Of a stretch of 64,000 bases of DNA, positions 45,536 to 56,549 are shown piece after piece (the stretch's first letter is position 1; the number at the start of each line of letters is the position of its first letter). Position numbers and translations under genes: made by a program. Under the pieces are notes generated by a model. It saw nothing but the letters and a program-made list of their open reading frames with translations. It was not told the DNA's origin and searched no databases. The stretch covers positions 682,001 through 746,000 of the forward strand of contig JAKJHU010000159.1 of NCBI GenBank assembly GCA_022316685.1, written 5' to 3'. This stretch comes from Progne subis subis. Lineage: Eukaryota; Chordata; Aves; Passeriformes; Hirundinidae.

Positions 45536-46279
45536 TGGTACCTGGGACCTGTTGTGGAATTATTTCTTATCACTTTCATTCCTTTATATGCATTTAAAGT
45601 AATAATGTTGCATTATTTTAAGTGCAGTGAAATAGCCAAGCATGATTACATGACACAGTTCTCTTGAAGAGGAGGAGATTGTACCTAAAAATTTAGGAAA
45701 GCTCCTTCTTCTTCTTAATATTTTAGTTTTAACTGTTCACACCTCCTGAGAATTGTGAATCTGTTCTGCCACCAGCTGTTCTCAAACCAGCCTAGAGAAA
45801 ACAAGGCTCATATCCACAAGCTTTGGATTATATTTGGTTTGTTTCTTTGCTTGATCCAAGCCCAGCACTTTTAGTAAAAGAATCAGACACCTTTTTCGTC
45901 TTTGCATAATTAGTTATTTTGAAAATTCATCTTACTTTCGGGGCTGTCATATCTGTGTTGTTTTTGTTTAGGACACTTATTTCTGTGCTTTCCCAACTCC
46001 CTTGTACTTGGATCTTTTTTTCAGATTTTAGTGCATCTCACCTGTGCATTGTATCCCATGGGTACTGCTTCAAAGAAGGCCATTTGTTTTATTTAATGAT
46101 GCAATTACAAAGGGATCTTGTCTATTACATTAGTGCACACATCCACATCAGACTTGTCTCCAGGAGAATTGGGATCATTTGTCTCATTTGGGACCGATAA
46201 CTGTACACCTCAATTATTCTGTGCTATTGCATAAGTAACATTGCCAGGATCTCTATTAGATGGGGACACCAGGTGACTT
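45536..46279. other. Unique sequence, no gene seen
   Basis: The 93-codon frame at 45919-46200 is hydrophobic in part but has no recognisable family and no supporting signals. Confidence 0.5.
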
Positions 46280-46510
46280 AAGGAAATTTAATACCCTGGC
46301 ATTTTCAGCTGCACAGCACTTGGTCCTGTTATTAATCAAGGCTCCAGAGCCTTATTCATCTCCTGATTAAAGATTTCAGCAGAAGAGAATCATGCAAGCT
46401 TTAAGTACAGTATTTTTAATTAGGGACAAGTTCAGGGTATCACTGTGCATTACTTCTTTAGTAGGTGTAATTAAAGAGCTGATCTGTAACAAGCCCACTT
46501 GGAAAAACAC
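46280..46510. promoter_or_regulatory. Candidate conserved non-coding block (weak)
   Basis: No repeat similarity, with dense homeodomain-type words (TTATTAATCAAG, CTGATTAAAG, TTTAATTAGGG, GTAATTAAAGAG). Alignment is needed to tell it from ordinary AT-rich DNA. Confidence 0.25.
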
Positions 46511-48080
46511 CTGTCCTTAAATCCTAGTAGCCTGCTCTGGAAAGAAAAAAAAAAGCAGAACAAAAGAAATGGGACAATAAATCTATGCCTCAGAAATACA
46601 GACGGGAAATTTCCTGTGGTTATTGTGACCACCTAAAGGCTAAATACCCTCAAGGAAGGCAGGTCCAGACACAAGACACAGTATGCAAAGCACATTCAGC
46701 CTTCACACAAGCTAGAAGAGAGTGGAGAGTCACTTCAGTTTAAAAAACAGTTCATGAATTATCTGTAAAAAGCATCAGGATTTGCTGTAACTAATTTACA
46801 CCATCCAAATATGATTTGCCTTTTTTAAACTAATTCATCTGGGCTCCTAGAGGGGAAAGAAAGACTCCTTCAATAAGAAATTCATCCTACCCTGTGATAA
46901 GTGTTTGAGATTGGTTATCACTGCAGACCGTGATGCAGCACACAGGCTTTAAAAACTCGGGAAAGAAATTTGTTCCACCTGCCATCAGAAGGCCCTCTGG
47001 CTTGCATATATTTATTATTTCTGCAGTGGGTGCTGCAGCTTTCTTCAGGCTGATGCTTCCCTCAGCTTTCCACCCTCTCTTCACCCTCTAATGATTCTGT
47101 GCTTTTACTCGTATTTTCCACCCTCTCTTCACTGCAAAAAACCAAAACAAACAACAAAAAAACCCCACCACAACTACTTCAAGCTAAACTGCACTGGGTT
47201 TGTAAAGCTTCCATGGTCATGGAACACAACTGCAAATGAAGGGTGTGTGATATAGGACTGGGATGGAAATTTTCCCCAAAGGGATATGGATTTCAGTCGA
47301 GATAATGTATTTAAAAATTACAATCCCATTATTATGGGAAGCACATGCACCAAACCCAAAATAATGTTATTTTGCTAATTTATCTACTGTTCCTTACCAG
47401 AGATTGATTTCCCGTAATCTGTTTGGAGCTGACCTTGAGTTTTAGGAACCATCAGGGAGTTTTGAGTCCTTCCCAATTCTTAGTTCAAATGTTCTCCACT
47501 GCTAGAGGGAATACAAGTTTAATCTAACCTTGCAGTCAGGTTAGAGCAGCTGAAAAACCTCCACACCTCACCTTCCAATTAACACCTTTCAGATGAGCTG
47601 CTATGAGTGAACACTCAGTGTTCCCAGGTTGTTCCAGCAGGAAGAGTAGCAGGGACAGCATTGGGCTGAGGAGAAACCAAGTAATACCTGAGCAACAACA
47701 AAGTCCATTTTTTTTTAATGAAAAGAAGGTATCTAACCTCAAATGTAACTGCTATTAGTGGATACTCGTGGGGTAGCTGAGATGTCTGAAAGCACTGGCT
47801 CATGGATTGTTGGTGCAGAATGCCAGACTGACTCTGTTGGAAATACCCTGTGTGTGAATCCACATCATGGAAAAGCTTATCTGGGAATTCCCCACTGTTT
47901 TTGTTACAGTTGTTATCTGCGGTCAGTCACTGGAAGTAAAACTAATACATCCATGGCCTTCGATTATTTTTTTTTTTTTTTTTCCCATAGAACAGCTCAT
48001 GAGGTTGTGAAATTTGTGATTTGAATGGCTAATAATAAATTTTAAATGCTGCATCAGTGCAATGTAATGTCTAAAGGCAT
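46511..48080. other. Unique sequence with A-rich patch
   Basis: An A/C-rich patch lies at 47137-47168 and T-runs at 47968-47983. CCACCCTCTCTTCAC occurs twice (near 47070 and 47119). No gene is recognised. Confidence 0.5.
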
Positions 48081-48120
48081 TGCTCAGGTTAAAATCTGCT
48101 CAGGTTAAAATCTGCTCAAG
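48081..48120 (+). repeat. 16-bp tandem repeat, 2.5 copies
   Basis: TGCTCAGGTTAAAATC is present twice in perfect tandem (48081-48096, 48097-48112), followed by half a unit. Confidence 0.95.
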
Positions 48121-48289
48121 TTGGCTGGAGTAGCCTGCCATGAGAGACTGTAGGTCAGCCAGTGGTTGTATTAAGTTTCTATTAATTTTCTGTAAAAGCA
48201 AATACCACGTGAAGATAGCCTGAAATCTGTTTCACTGAATAATTCAACAGAAACATGATGTCCCATTCAAATTTGATCATTGGCTGGTG

Positions 48290-48450
48290 ATTTCATAGAA
48301 TTACACAATAATTAACATTGGAAAAGACTTTCAAGATATCATTAATCCAACCACCAACCCAGCACCACCACCATGTTCACCATTGAACCACGTCCTCAAG
48401 TGCCACATCCACATATTTTTTTAACACTTCCAGGGATGGTGATTCCACTA
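48290..48450 (-). mobile_element. CR1 LINE 3' fragment, antisense
   Basis: 'tcatagaattacacaataat', 'aacattggaaaagactttca', 'caacccagcaccaccaccat', 'cgtcctcaagtgccacatcc' and 'aacacttccagggatggtga' follow the inverted CR1 order. Confidence 0.94.
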
Positions 48451-49209
48451 CGTTTTAATTCAGATTTAATCTTTAGGGCTGCAGGATCATAGTCTGATTT
48501 TCTGTCCTCATCAATGGCAAAAGGGGCCGTGCTGGAAGGCTGAAGGGCACGTTGAGTGTTACTGCAGACATGGAAGACACAGTCACAGGGACAAACCAGC
48601 TTAATTTCCTTAAGAAAATCGTCCCTACTGGTACAGAAAATAATAATTTAATTTATTGCTCTTTTTTTTTTTTTTTCCAATTATAAAAAGGTATGTAATT
48701 AAAATTAACTAAAATTTTAAACAAAATCCAATGGCACATTAAGGTAAAGGGAAAAAATCATTATTTACCTTGCTAGGAAGAGTGCCTTCAATGGCAATCA
48801 TTCCTTTTCAATTAACCAAAATTACCTTAGGGAATTAGCATGACAGCTGCAGGAAATAAAACGAGAATGAGAATGTACTGAGAGAGTATAGCAGGAGTTC
48901 AGGACTTGCCTCAAAGTTGCTTAATTTGGGTAGGGTTTCTGCATAGACCATGCATGACCACTTTGAAAAGAAAGAAAACTTTTATGAAAAGAAACCACTT
49001 TTACGAAGAAAGTAAACTTTAGAAAAAAATTTCTTTCTTCATAATTTCAGTGGGGAGAATAGCAGGGACAGACATGTGATGATACATCCCTGACACCACT
49101 TTCCCTAGCTCAGGCATTTTTTAAGCCATACTAACCATTTGCTTAATACTCTGGTGGAAACATACTTTTTTCTTTCTGGTTTTTTTTTCCCCATTATTTT
49201 TCCACTACA
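48451..49209. other. Unique AT-rich sequence, no gene seen
   Basis: A T-run lies at 48662-48677. No gene or transposon is recognised. Confidence 0.6.
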
Positions 49210-49316
49210 TCTTGCAACCTGCTCTGGTGGAAGGTGTCACTGCTTTTGGCAAGAGGGTTAGAACTAGATGGTCTTTCAAGGTCCTGTCTATCCCAAACTT
49301 CTCTATGATTCTGTGC
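49210..49316 (+). mobile_element. CR1 LINE 3' end
   Basis: 'cttgcaacctgctctggtgg', 'aaggtgtcactgcttttggc', 'agaactagatggtctttcaa' and 'ttctctatgattctgtgctt' are the last 105 bases of a sense CR1. Confidence 0.93.
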
Positions 49317-49398
49317 TTTTCCTCATATTTTCCAACCATGAAGACATTTAGCATCTCTTGTGTAGGAATAATTTCCACAGTCTGGATTTATATGACAG

Positions 49399-49491
49399 TG
49401 GGAAAAAAAAAGAAAACAAAAAACAAAAAACAAACAAACAAACAAAAAAAAACCCAAAAAAACCCAAAAAAACACCCAAACAAACAAACAA
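49399..49491 (+). repeat. (AAAC)/A-rich low-complexity tract
   Basis: Mixed CAAA, AAAAAC and ACCC units over about 90 bases. Confidence 0.94.
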
Positions 49492-49596
49492 ATCTTCATT
49501 GTATTTCAGAGTTGCCATACGATGCTTTCATGTGAAGGTCTGGTTTTCTTGTATAAATTATCTAATGGGGAAAAATAAACACAAAAAAAAAATAAA

Positions 49597-49618
49597 TAAT
49601 ATATATATATATATATAT
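49597..49618 (+). repeat. (AT)n microsatellite
   Basis: About 11 AT units after an A/T-rich lead. Confidence 0.95.
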
Positions 49619-49654
49619 CCTTCCCCAAAATCCCATCAACACCAGCAGGTTAAA

Positions 49655-50183
49655 GGAGGGGATTCTGCCCTTCTGCTCTGCTCAGGTGAGACCCCACCTG
49701 CAGAGCTGCCCCAGCCCTGGGACCCAGCACAGGAAGGATGTGGAGCTGCTGGAGGAGTCCAGAGGAGGCACCAGGATGATCAGGGAGGTGGGGCAGCCCC
49801 ACTTTAAGGAAAGGCTGAGAGAATTGGGATTGTTCAGCCTGGAAAAGAAAAGGATTCGGGGTGATTTAGTTGCAGTACCTGAAAGAGATGACAAGAAAGA
49901 TGGAGATGGAGTGACAGGACAAAGGGGAATGGCTTCAAACTGGCAGAGAGTAAGTTTAGATTAGACTTTAGACAAAAATTCTTTACTTTGAGGGTAGTGA
50001 GGACCTGGCACAGGTTACCCTGAGAAGTTGTGTCTGCCCCATCCCTGGCAGTGTCCAAGGCCAGGTTGGCTGGAGTTCTGAGAAACCTGGGATCGTGGAA
50101 GGTGTCCCTGCCCATGCCAGGGGATTGGAATGAGATGATCCTTAAGGTCCTTTACAACCCAGGCTATTCTATGATTCTGTGAT
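49655..50183 (+). mobile_element. CR1 LINE fragment, about 530 bp
   Basis: A sense CR1 runs from 'ctgctctgctcaggtgagac' through 'cccagcacaggaaggatgtg', 'aaaggctgagagaattggga', 'aaaggggaatggcttcaaac' and 'tgtgtctgccccatccctgg' to 'ggctattctatgattctgtg'. It is collinear with the CR1 consensus order with small deletions. Confidence 0.96.
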
Positions 50184-50699
50184 CACCAGCATCCTCAATT
50201 TATTGAAAAAAAAAAGATGGAAAAGGGCTGGTCCTCACACTTATTTAGGGGGTATAAAAGGTATTGGGGTAAATCAGCCTGCACCCCTCCTTGTGAAGCG
50301 GAGGCATCCAAAGAGGAATAACAAAGGGCTGTATATGATGGGGTTTCTGTCTGTGTACCATCAATAAGGTTATTCCCTTCAGACCTGGAGTTTCCTACGC
50401 CTGCTCAAAGGTGCATGCCTGAATTTTGCCCTTTTTATCCATGGATAGCATGGCCAAGTCCATTATTCCTGTGCAGAAATGGGAGCTAGGCCATGGGTGC
50501 TACTAAGGTTTCCTCATGATATAAAGGCAGGAGGAAATTATCAGAGCAGAAGGAGAGGGAGAAAGAAATAAGTGATCCTGAGGACAACAAAAAGGTGAAA
50601 TGTAATATTCCACACCAGGCATTTAGGGATGAGTATTAAAGAAAATGATCCTACTATCACGTAATTTAGCCCATATTATCAGAGACAGCAAGAGGAATA
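50184..50699. other. Unique sequence, no gene seen
   Basis: A GGGTATAAAAGG word lies at about 50250-50262, but no coding sequence or LTR boundary follows it. No repeat is recognised. Confidence 0.5.
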
Positions 50700-50922
50700 C
50701 GAGCCAAGGATTAGGATGCCGAAGAGCTGAATTCCAATCTTGGCTCTGCAAATGGCTTGATGTATGCCCTTAGGCAAATTCTCTACCTTCTCTCTTACAG
50801 CTTCTCTTTCTGCATTAACAGGATAATAATATTTAGATGAGCTTTGCAAGGACTAATTAGTTAATGATTATAAAGTGCCTGAATACGTAAAGTGCAATGC
50901 AAGTGCAAGGGATTATTATCAT
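50700..50922 (+). mobile_element. MIR-type SINE (ancient amniote)
   Basis: The block order is that of MIR SINEs: 'attccaatcttggctctgca', then 'cccttaggcaaattctct' (the 'cttgggcaag' core region), 'tctttctgcattaacaggat' leading into 'aataatattta', 'gactaattagttaatgatta', and a 3' tail 'aagtgcaatgcaagtgcaag' plus 'gattattatca'. The tail form matches amniote MIR variants ending '...aagtgc...aagtgcaa...tattatt'. These tRNA-derived SINEs predate birds and mammals, so this copy is very old and yet well preserved. Confidence 0.78.
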
Positions 50923-51415
50923 CTTCGAAATAATGAAGAATGTTTATTAGTTAGTTATTGTGATTATTTCTTTTAAACCTCTTTATTGCTAAGTATATAA
51001 GAGGCTGTCAGCCATAAAGTGGGTTTTACAAAGAGATTTAAAAGGGAGGGGTGGAAGAATGGTTTGGAGGCACAGATGTAGTTTTAACAGGGAGTTTTAA
51101 CACTGTTATCATGCCAGTTCCTACCTTAATATGACAGCTGGTAGCCTAGATTGGAGAGCAGTGAACAGCAGCATTTGCAGCCTCTGGATGGTGTTTTATT
51201 TTGCCCCATGTGTTCTGTGGCTTTGCACTGGCTGCATTTTGGGTACCACTGCTTTTTGACTGTGCAGTGCTCTTTTTACTGGTCCCTGAAATCAGTTAAG
51301 GATTCTCTGGGACACTGCAATGAGAGGACAGAGGGGTGGCAAAGCAAAACAGCCTGTTGGGTCAAAACTAGGAACTCCATGTCTGCCTGGGAGCTGGGTG
51401 GGAATGCACTGACAA
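50923..51415. other. Unique sequence, no gene seen
   Basis: No repeat or gene is recognised. The 91-codon frame at 51151-51426 has no domain. Confidence 0.5.
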
Positions 51416-51700
51416 TCACAGAATAATTCCATTTGTGGCATCTCTGGAGAAAACATCATCCAGCCCTCTTCTCAAAGCAGGGTCAGCTAGAGCAGGTTTG
51501 TCAGGGCTGTGTTCATCTGAGGTTTGAATATCTTCAAGAATGGAGACTCCTCTGCCTCTCTGGGCAAGCTGTTCCCATGTTTGAACACCTTCACAAGACA
51601 AGAAGAATGATAAATCTTGTGTTTAAATGAAATTTCCATTTTAATTTGTGCCCGTTGCCTCTTGTTCTCTCACCTGGAAATTTTCAGGGCTTTCCTTCAC
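51416..51700 (-). mobile_element. CR1 LINE 3' fragment, antisense (older subgroup)
   Basis: 'aatcacagaataattccatt' is followed by 'cttctcaaagcagggtcagc', 'gaatatcttcaagaatggag' and 'actcctctgcctctctgggc', then 'tttaatttgtgcccgttgcc'. This belongs to the older CR1 group with the 'gtttaaatg...atttgtgcccattgcc' block and differs from most copies in the window. Confidence 0.9.
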
Positions 51701-51934
51701 ATTTATCTCTAATACACGTGGATAAAATACATCTGTGACTTTTCTAGGCTGAGAAATCCCAGCTCTCAGCCTGTGCTGCTGTGTGGGACTATTCCCCCCC
51801 AGATGTAAGGACTATGGACCTGGGACACACAAATCCAGAACTGTGAATGAAAGGGTGTCTTCATTTCTCACATTATTTAGCTTTTGGTTTAGGTTTGGTA
51901 GGTGATGATTTTTTCCAGTGGAATGCATAAGATT

Positions 51935-52000
51935 GGTTGATAATTCAGGCTGAAAGGGACCTCAGCAGCTCTGCAGTTCAAACTCTAGCTCAAAATCTGC
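51935..52000 (-). mobile_element. Possible CR1 3' end, antisense
   Basis: 'aattcaggctgaaagggacc' then 'tcagcagctctgcagttcaa' and 'actctagctcaaa' resemble an old inverted CR1 terminus. It is short and diverged. Confidence 0.5.
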
Positions 52001-52980
52001 TGCCTCTGCCCCCTGAGTCCTGCCTTTGTGCATTGGAGCCTGTCAGGAATTTTCTTCATGGCCAGACTCATGTTCTGCTATGTCTGATTGTTTTTTTGAG
52101 TGTTGGTGTGCCCCATTCCCACCATTCTTGTGCTTGGAAGATGCTGTCTTTAAAACTCTGATACATTTTCTGAACTCCATTCCCTTCCAGAGTAGCCTCA
52201 CATGGGATCCAGCTGACGGGTTCCCTCAGCAAACTAAAACATGTTCTCTTAAAATCTGGGGTTTGCACTGGGATCCTCTTTCTCTTTATCCTTTCAGCAT
52301 CTTGAACTACGCTTATTGAGGCTCACTTCATGTTTTTTCATGGATGTTTGCTTCAGTCCAGATAAGTCCACCTGCACCACACCTGGAGCTAAAATTGGGT
52401 TAAAAATTTGCCCATTGAGCTGGCTGAACACTTTGAATCCGCAAACCTGCTTCCAGAGTGTTTAGGAAAAGGCTGATTTACGGTGGTTTTCTTTACTGGG
52501 TCCTTTAGCAGGAGTGACAGTCTAAGTTCCACACAGCATCACATTGAGGAGGTTTATTCTCACCAGCCCAGCATCTGTGCAGCTCTTCCCACTGCATGGT
52601 GCAGACGTGTTCTACATTTTCCTTAACATCCTAATCCTTCTTGAGCACTTTGCTGTCAAAGCCCCTAAAAGTATGCTAATGCTTAACCTGTAAAAGCTCT
52701 GCTAATCTTTTTCCTGCCCTCCCACTATCCCAAACAGAAAACTGCTGACAAGTCTTGGGATGAGATAAACTGGCTCATGAGGGTGAGGAGATGGAAAGAG
52801 ACTTAAGCTGACAGGTTTGATCTCCTCCTGCCACCCTTTTCCTCCAGATAGCCCCTGAGAGCTCCAGCACAAGCTGCACGTGGAACAACTTTTACATGAC
52901 AGCACTGCTGTATCCCTCCCATGAGCTTCTTAGGGAAGAAACTGGATTTACTCCCATTTCTCTGAACCTCTCTTCTGGCA
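52001..52980. other. Unique sequence, no gene seen
   Basis: No transposon is recognised. The 97-codon frame at 52026-52319 has no domain. Confidence 0.5.
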
Positions 52981-53130
52981 GTGCAGCCCATGCCTGCGCT
53001 CTCGCTGTCAGATGGTGACAGCGTGATCTACAGCCAGCTTCTGAGGAGGAGACTAAGCTTATAAGTGCCTTAAAATTTCACATGGAGATGGGTTTTCCAT
53101 TGTAATAAGAGCTGATGGTACCTTTTTGTA
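52981..53130. promoter_or_regulatory. Candidate regulatory block with a TGTCA/TGACA palindrome
   Basis: A perfect inverted repeat, CGCTGTCA (53003-53010) and TGACAGCG (53016-53023), surrounds GATGG. TGACAG is the core bound by Meis/TGIF-type TALE homeodomain proteins, and CAGATG in the centre is an E-box, so the arrangement is suggestive. Only the palindrome is directly seen. Confidence 0.33.
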
Positions 53131-54128
53131 ATCAAAATGCAAACTCCCTTCCACTGCTCAGTGCTCAGGAGCACAATTGAGAGTGACAGAATTCATTACA
53201 CAACGGAGACAGATGGAGTACTTTAAAAAGAACCATACATCAAGAGCGGAGGTCTGTGAGTGTGTAGATAGTGGGCAAAAAAGCTTAAAAACTTCAATCC
53301 TCTCCATACTGCTGAAAATTACCAATCTTCTTATCTTGGCAAAACCTTATTATGCAAATAGTTGTCAAGTGGAACACTCAAATTGGCAAAATTGCTTTAT
53401 TGTAGTACTTTTTACACTTCTTCCAAGAAAAGTCTGTTTTGCTGGTGTGATAAGTAAATGATTGATTACCCATGCTGGTCTGGAATAGCAGAGTGGAAAA
53501 TGATGTAGTAACACCGTCAGTGGCACAAACTCCATTAAAAAAGGGAACACTTCCGTCTTTGAAAGGAGTTTACCATTTAAAAATTGCGAAGTCAGTACCT
53601 CTTCCTTCTCCCTCTTAACCTGAAAAAAGTGAGTAAACAGATTTTTTTTCAGACACCAAATGATTCAATCCTTTTTCTTGAACTATTGTGAACTTATATG
53701 GAACTTGCCAGCAGTTCTTCCCTTCCAGAAATAGTAGAGATTTTAGGGTTTTTCCTTCCTCTCAACAGTTTTTCTCTGTCTACAGCACGGGATGCTTCAG
53801 TCTCTCAGTTGTAGACTCAGCTGTGGTGAAATGTGTTCATTACTTTGACAAAGAGAGAATTATTGACTTGGATTTTTCTTGAGGAGGCAAGAACTGGAAA
53901 TAGCTAATGGAGCAGAACTGCAAACTGCCTCTCTTCAGAAGTGTTCAGCTCTTCTCTCTGGGGCTGGTTGAAACCAGCTGTTAAATTGTGGGCACAAGGT
54001 TGCCAGGTACGCTGTGGTCAGATTTAGTCAGCACTTGGCTTAGTGCTGAATAATAAATGGCACTGGAGAAGGACGAGATTAAACATAAAACTATTTTATA
54101 TGCTTATGGCATTTTCAAAGTGATTCTG
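53131..54128. other. Unique sequence, no gene seen
   Basis: No repeat or gene is recognised. The 94-codon frame at 53177-53461 has no domain. Confidence 0.5.
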
Positions 54129-54713
54129 TATCATAAAATCATAGAATGGTTTGGGTTGGAAGGGACTTTTGAATGTAATCTAATTCAGTCTCCTTGCCAT
54201 GGACAGGGACACCTTCTACTAGACCTGGTCACTCAAATCCCCATCCAAAGCGGCCTTGAATACTTCCAGGGGATGGGACATCCACAATTTCTTTGGACAA
54301 CCGGTTCCTGTCTCTTGCCACCCTCACTGCAAACAAAGTTTCTTCTTTATGTCAGATCTAAATGCACCCTTATTTAATTTAAAACCATTGTACCCTGTAT
54401 CACTCCAGTGACACCAAAAGTCTGTCCCCGTCTTTCTCTAAGTCCCCTTTAGGCCCTGGAAGGCTCCAAAAAGATTGTCCTGGGGCCTCATCTTCTCCAG
54501 GCTGAACAACATGGCCTCTCTCATGCTTTCTTCATGGGAGAAATATTTCCATCCTTCTGATAATTTTTGTGGCTCCCCTCTGGACCCACTCCTACAGGTC
54601 CATATCTTCTGAGTATTGGAGCCCACAGACCTGGGTCTCAGCAGAGCAGAGCAGAGCAGAGGGGCAGAATCACCTCCCTCTCCTGCTGCCCACGCTGCTT
54701 TTGTTGTAGTCCC
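54129..54713 (-). mobile_element. CR1 LINE, antisense, interrupted copy (3' part)
   Basis: An inverted CR1 runs from 'atcataaaatcatagaatgg' through 'gacagggacaccttctacta', 'cctcatcttctccaggctga' and 'ctctggacccactcctacag' to 'ctgctgcccacgctgctttt'. The next CR1 block ('...caatgccattgactctctgg') appears only after a 782-base interruption. An (AGAGC)n stretch lies at 54644-54660. Confidence 0.95.
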
Positions 54714-55495
54714 TGTCATGGATGGAGTAGGAGCTTCAAAGTTTATTAAAGAAGCCCTGACTCATGAGGTGCTGAAAAGACTCCCTGGTTTCAAAAACCT
54801 GCTCAGAGAGAGGAGTTCAGGGGACAGCTGTATCCAATCTCAGCCTCATCAGTTTAAGTTTTGAAACTTTGTCCTGTAAGTTTTAATGATGATAAATCAG
54901 CTTTATTTATGAAAGATGATTTATTTGTTAGGACAAACGAACAGACAGAAGGTCTGAATCAGAATTACTGCACGGTATAAAAGCTAAAAAAAAATAATTG
55001 ACTATAACATTAAAGGGCAAAGTGCACTGTATTAAAGGAATAACATTAAAGCAGTCATATATTGAAACTAACAAAAAAAAACTTCAAGAAGAGGGCGATG
55101 TATGTCACCACTCCCTCTTCATTTTTGGGGTACCTCTCCCTCTTCCTCTCAATCCCTGGAAAGCAACCATAAAGAATTGTCCCAGGGAAAAGCTCCATGT
55201 ACTTTGAGGCATAAATAAATGGAAGAATTTGACTGTATGAAAGCTATTCTGGATTTACAGAAGGAAGCTGCTGCCTTCAGGGCAGTTTAACAGCTTATCT
55301 GTCAACCCTCACCTCAGAGGGTCAGATGTGTGTTTGAAAATGACCACCCAGAGTGGCTCTTTAGCAGATTCAGCACCAAAAAGCCCCCTCTGGTGCCTCA
55401 GGTAACTCAGCACAGGGAGCTTGTACTGTTTTTATCTTCTGTCTGGGTTCCAGGCCAAGCCAATGACAATTATCAGGGTGAGGCATCCTGCCACA
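54714..55495 (-). mobile_element. 782-bp LTR-like block splitting a CR1 (tentative)
   Basis: The block separates two adjacent CR1 segments. On the minus strand it starts TGTGGCAGGATGCC (55495 downwards) and ends CCATCCATGACA (54714), so it has TG...CA ends. CCC is present on both sides, giving at most a 3-base target duplication. AATAAA lies on the minus strand at 54742-54747, only 28 bases from the end, short for a normal U5. A solo LTR is the best guess, but an unrelated insertion or an indel in the CR1 would look similar. Confidence 0.45.
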
Positions 55496-55600
55496 CCCAC
55501 AATGCCATTGACTCTCTGGGCTTCGTCTTCACCCTGCTGGGTCCTGGCCAGCTTTCCACTCACCAGTGTCCCCAAGTCCTTCTCTGCTCTCAGACTTTTT
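55496..55600 (-). mobile_element. CR1 LINE, antisense, interrupted copy (5' part)
   Basis: 'cacaatgccattgactctct', 'gggcttcgtcttcaccctgc', 'agctttccactcaccagtgt' and 'ccccaagtccttctctgctc' are the CR1 blocks that normally follow directly after the end of the 54129-54713 piece. Confidence 0.75.
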
Positions 55601-56084
55601 TATTTATTTATTGTAGGAGAAAATTCTTGGCAAACCAGCCGTGCTTTCACAGCAGGTGGTCTTGCTGTCAAGTGAGGCTTGTCTATGAGAGCAGATGGGA
55701 AATGTTAATGATGAATTTACAGGCAGGTTCCTTCTGCCTTCCAGGGCAGTAAGGATTCCTGGTGATGGTGCTGGGAACAATCTAGAGTGCTGATCGTTGG
55801 AGTCTGCAGCCAGTTCTGGAGCAAAGAGAAGCTTCCTTGGCTCCAAATGTTTAGTGAACAACTGTGGGGGGAAAAAGGGGCCTGTGTCTCTCCTCACCTC
55901 TCGCCTCAGCTGCTGCAAGTGACACTAAAATGAGTGAAAAGGAAACCACACCTTCCTCTCTCAGACCAGGGAATGGAATAGCAACTGAAAAATGTGCCTG
56001 TGTGTTGACACTACAGAGGCTTTTTGGAGGGCGAGTAGTTGTGGGAACTGGCAGTGGTCAGAAAATAGATTTTAGGCTCCAGGC
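55601..56084. other. Unique sequence, no gene seen
   Basis: A (TTTA)n-like patch lies at 55600-55612. No gene is recognised. Confidence 0.5.
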
Positions 56085-56400
56085 AGTAGCTCGAAGCCTG
56101 TGGGAAAAGCCAAGTACATAACTCTCTCACTTGGGCCTGGGAAATCATAAGGAGAAACACAAAACAATCCTTGTAGATATCTTCTTCCTGACACCTGGTG
56201 TTTTATCCAAGTTGTTTGCTGGTAAAGATGTTTACTAAGAGGCGTTAGTCTGAAACAACCAATAATATTCATTTTACTGAAATACTGTATAAAAGAGCTT
56301 GTCTTTCAATAAACCTTTGCTGTAATGCCCTCCAAAGGAAGTGGAGTTCTACATATTGTTATTTGAGCCATCCCGAATGGTAACGATGAGTAGTGATCAT
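56085..56400 (+). mobile_element. Possible ERV LTR, sense (boundaries not found)
   Basis: A TATA box (TATAAAAG at about 56289-56296) is followed within about 20 bases by AATAAA (56309-56314), the compact promoter-plus-polyadenylation arrangement of a short-R LTR. An upstream start such as TGTGGGAAAAG near 56100 is plausible. No matching ends or target duplication could be read, so this stays a candidate. Confidence 0.4.
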
Positions 56401-56549
56401 TTCCAGGAACATGGAAGTTCTCTAGAATTCAATAGACATAATTTAGACAGTTTCACAGAGTTTTTGTAACTGCACAGACCATAAAGAACATTTTTGCATC
56501 ATGAAGACACCTTGTTGCACCCTAGGTGATGCAAAGCTTTTCCTCTTGG

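Noticed and set aside
48081..48120. CRISPR-like repeat
   Set aside because: Direct tandem units without spacers in a vertebrate genome. It is a plain tandem duplication.
50250..50262. TATAAAAGG word as a gene promoter
   Set aside because: No downstream coding exon, initiator context or LTR boundary could be seen.
54976..54983. TATAAAAG word as an LTR promoter for the 782-bp block
   Set aside because: It lies on the plus strand, whereas the block's polyadenylation signal and ends suggest minus-strand orientation.
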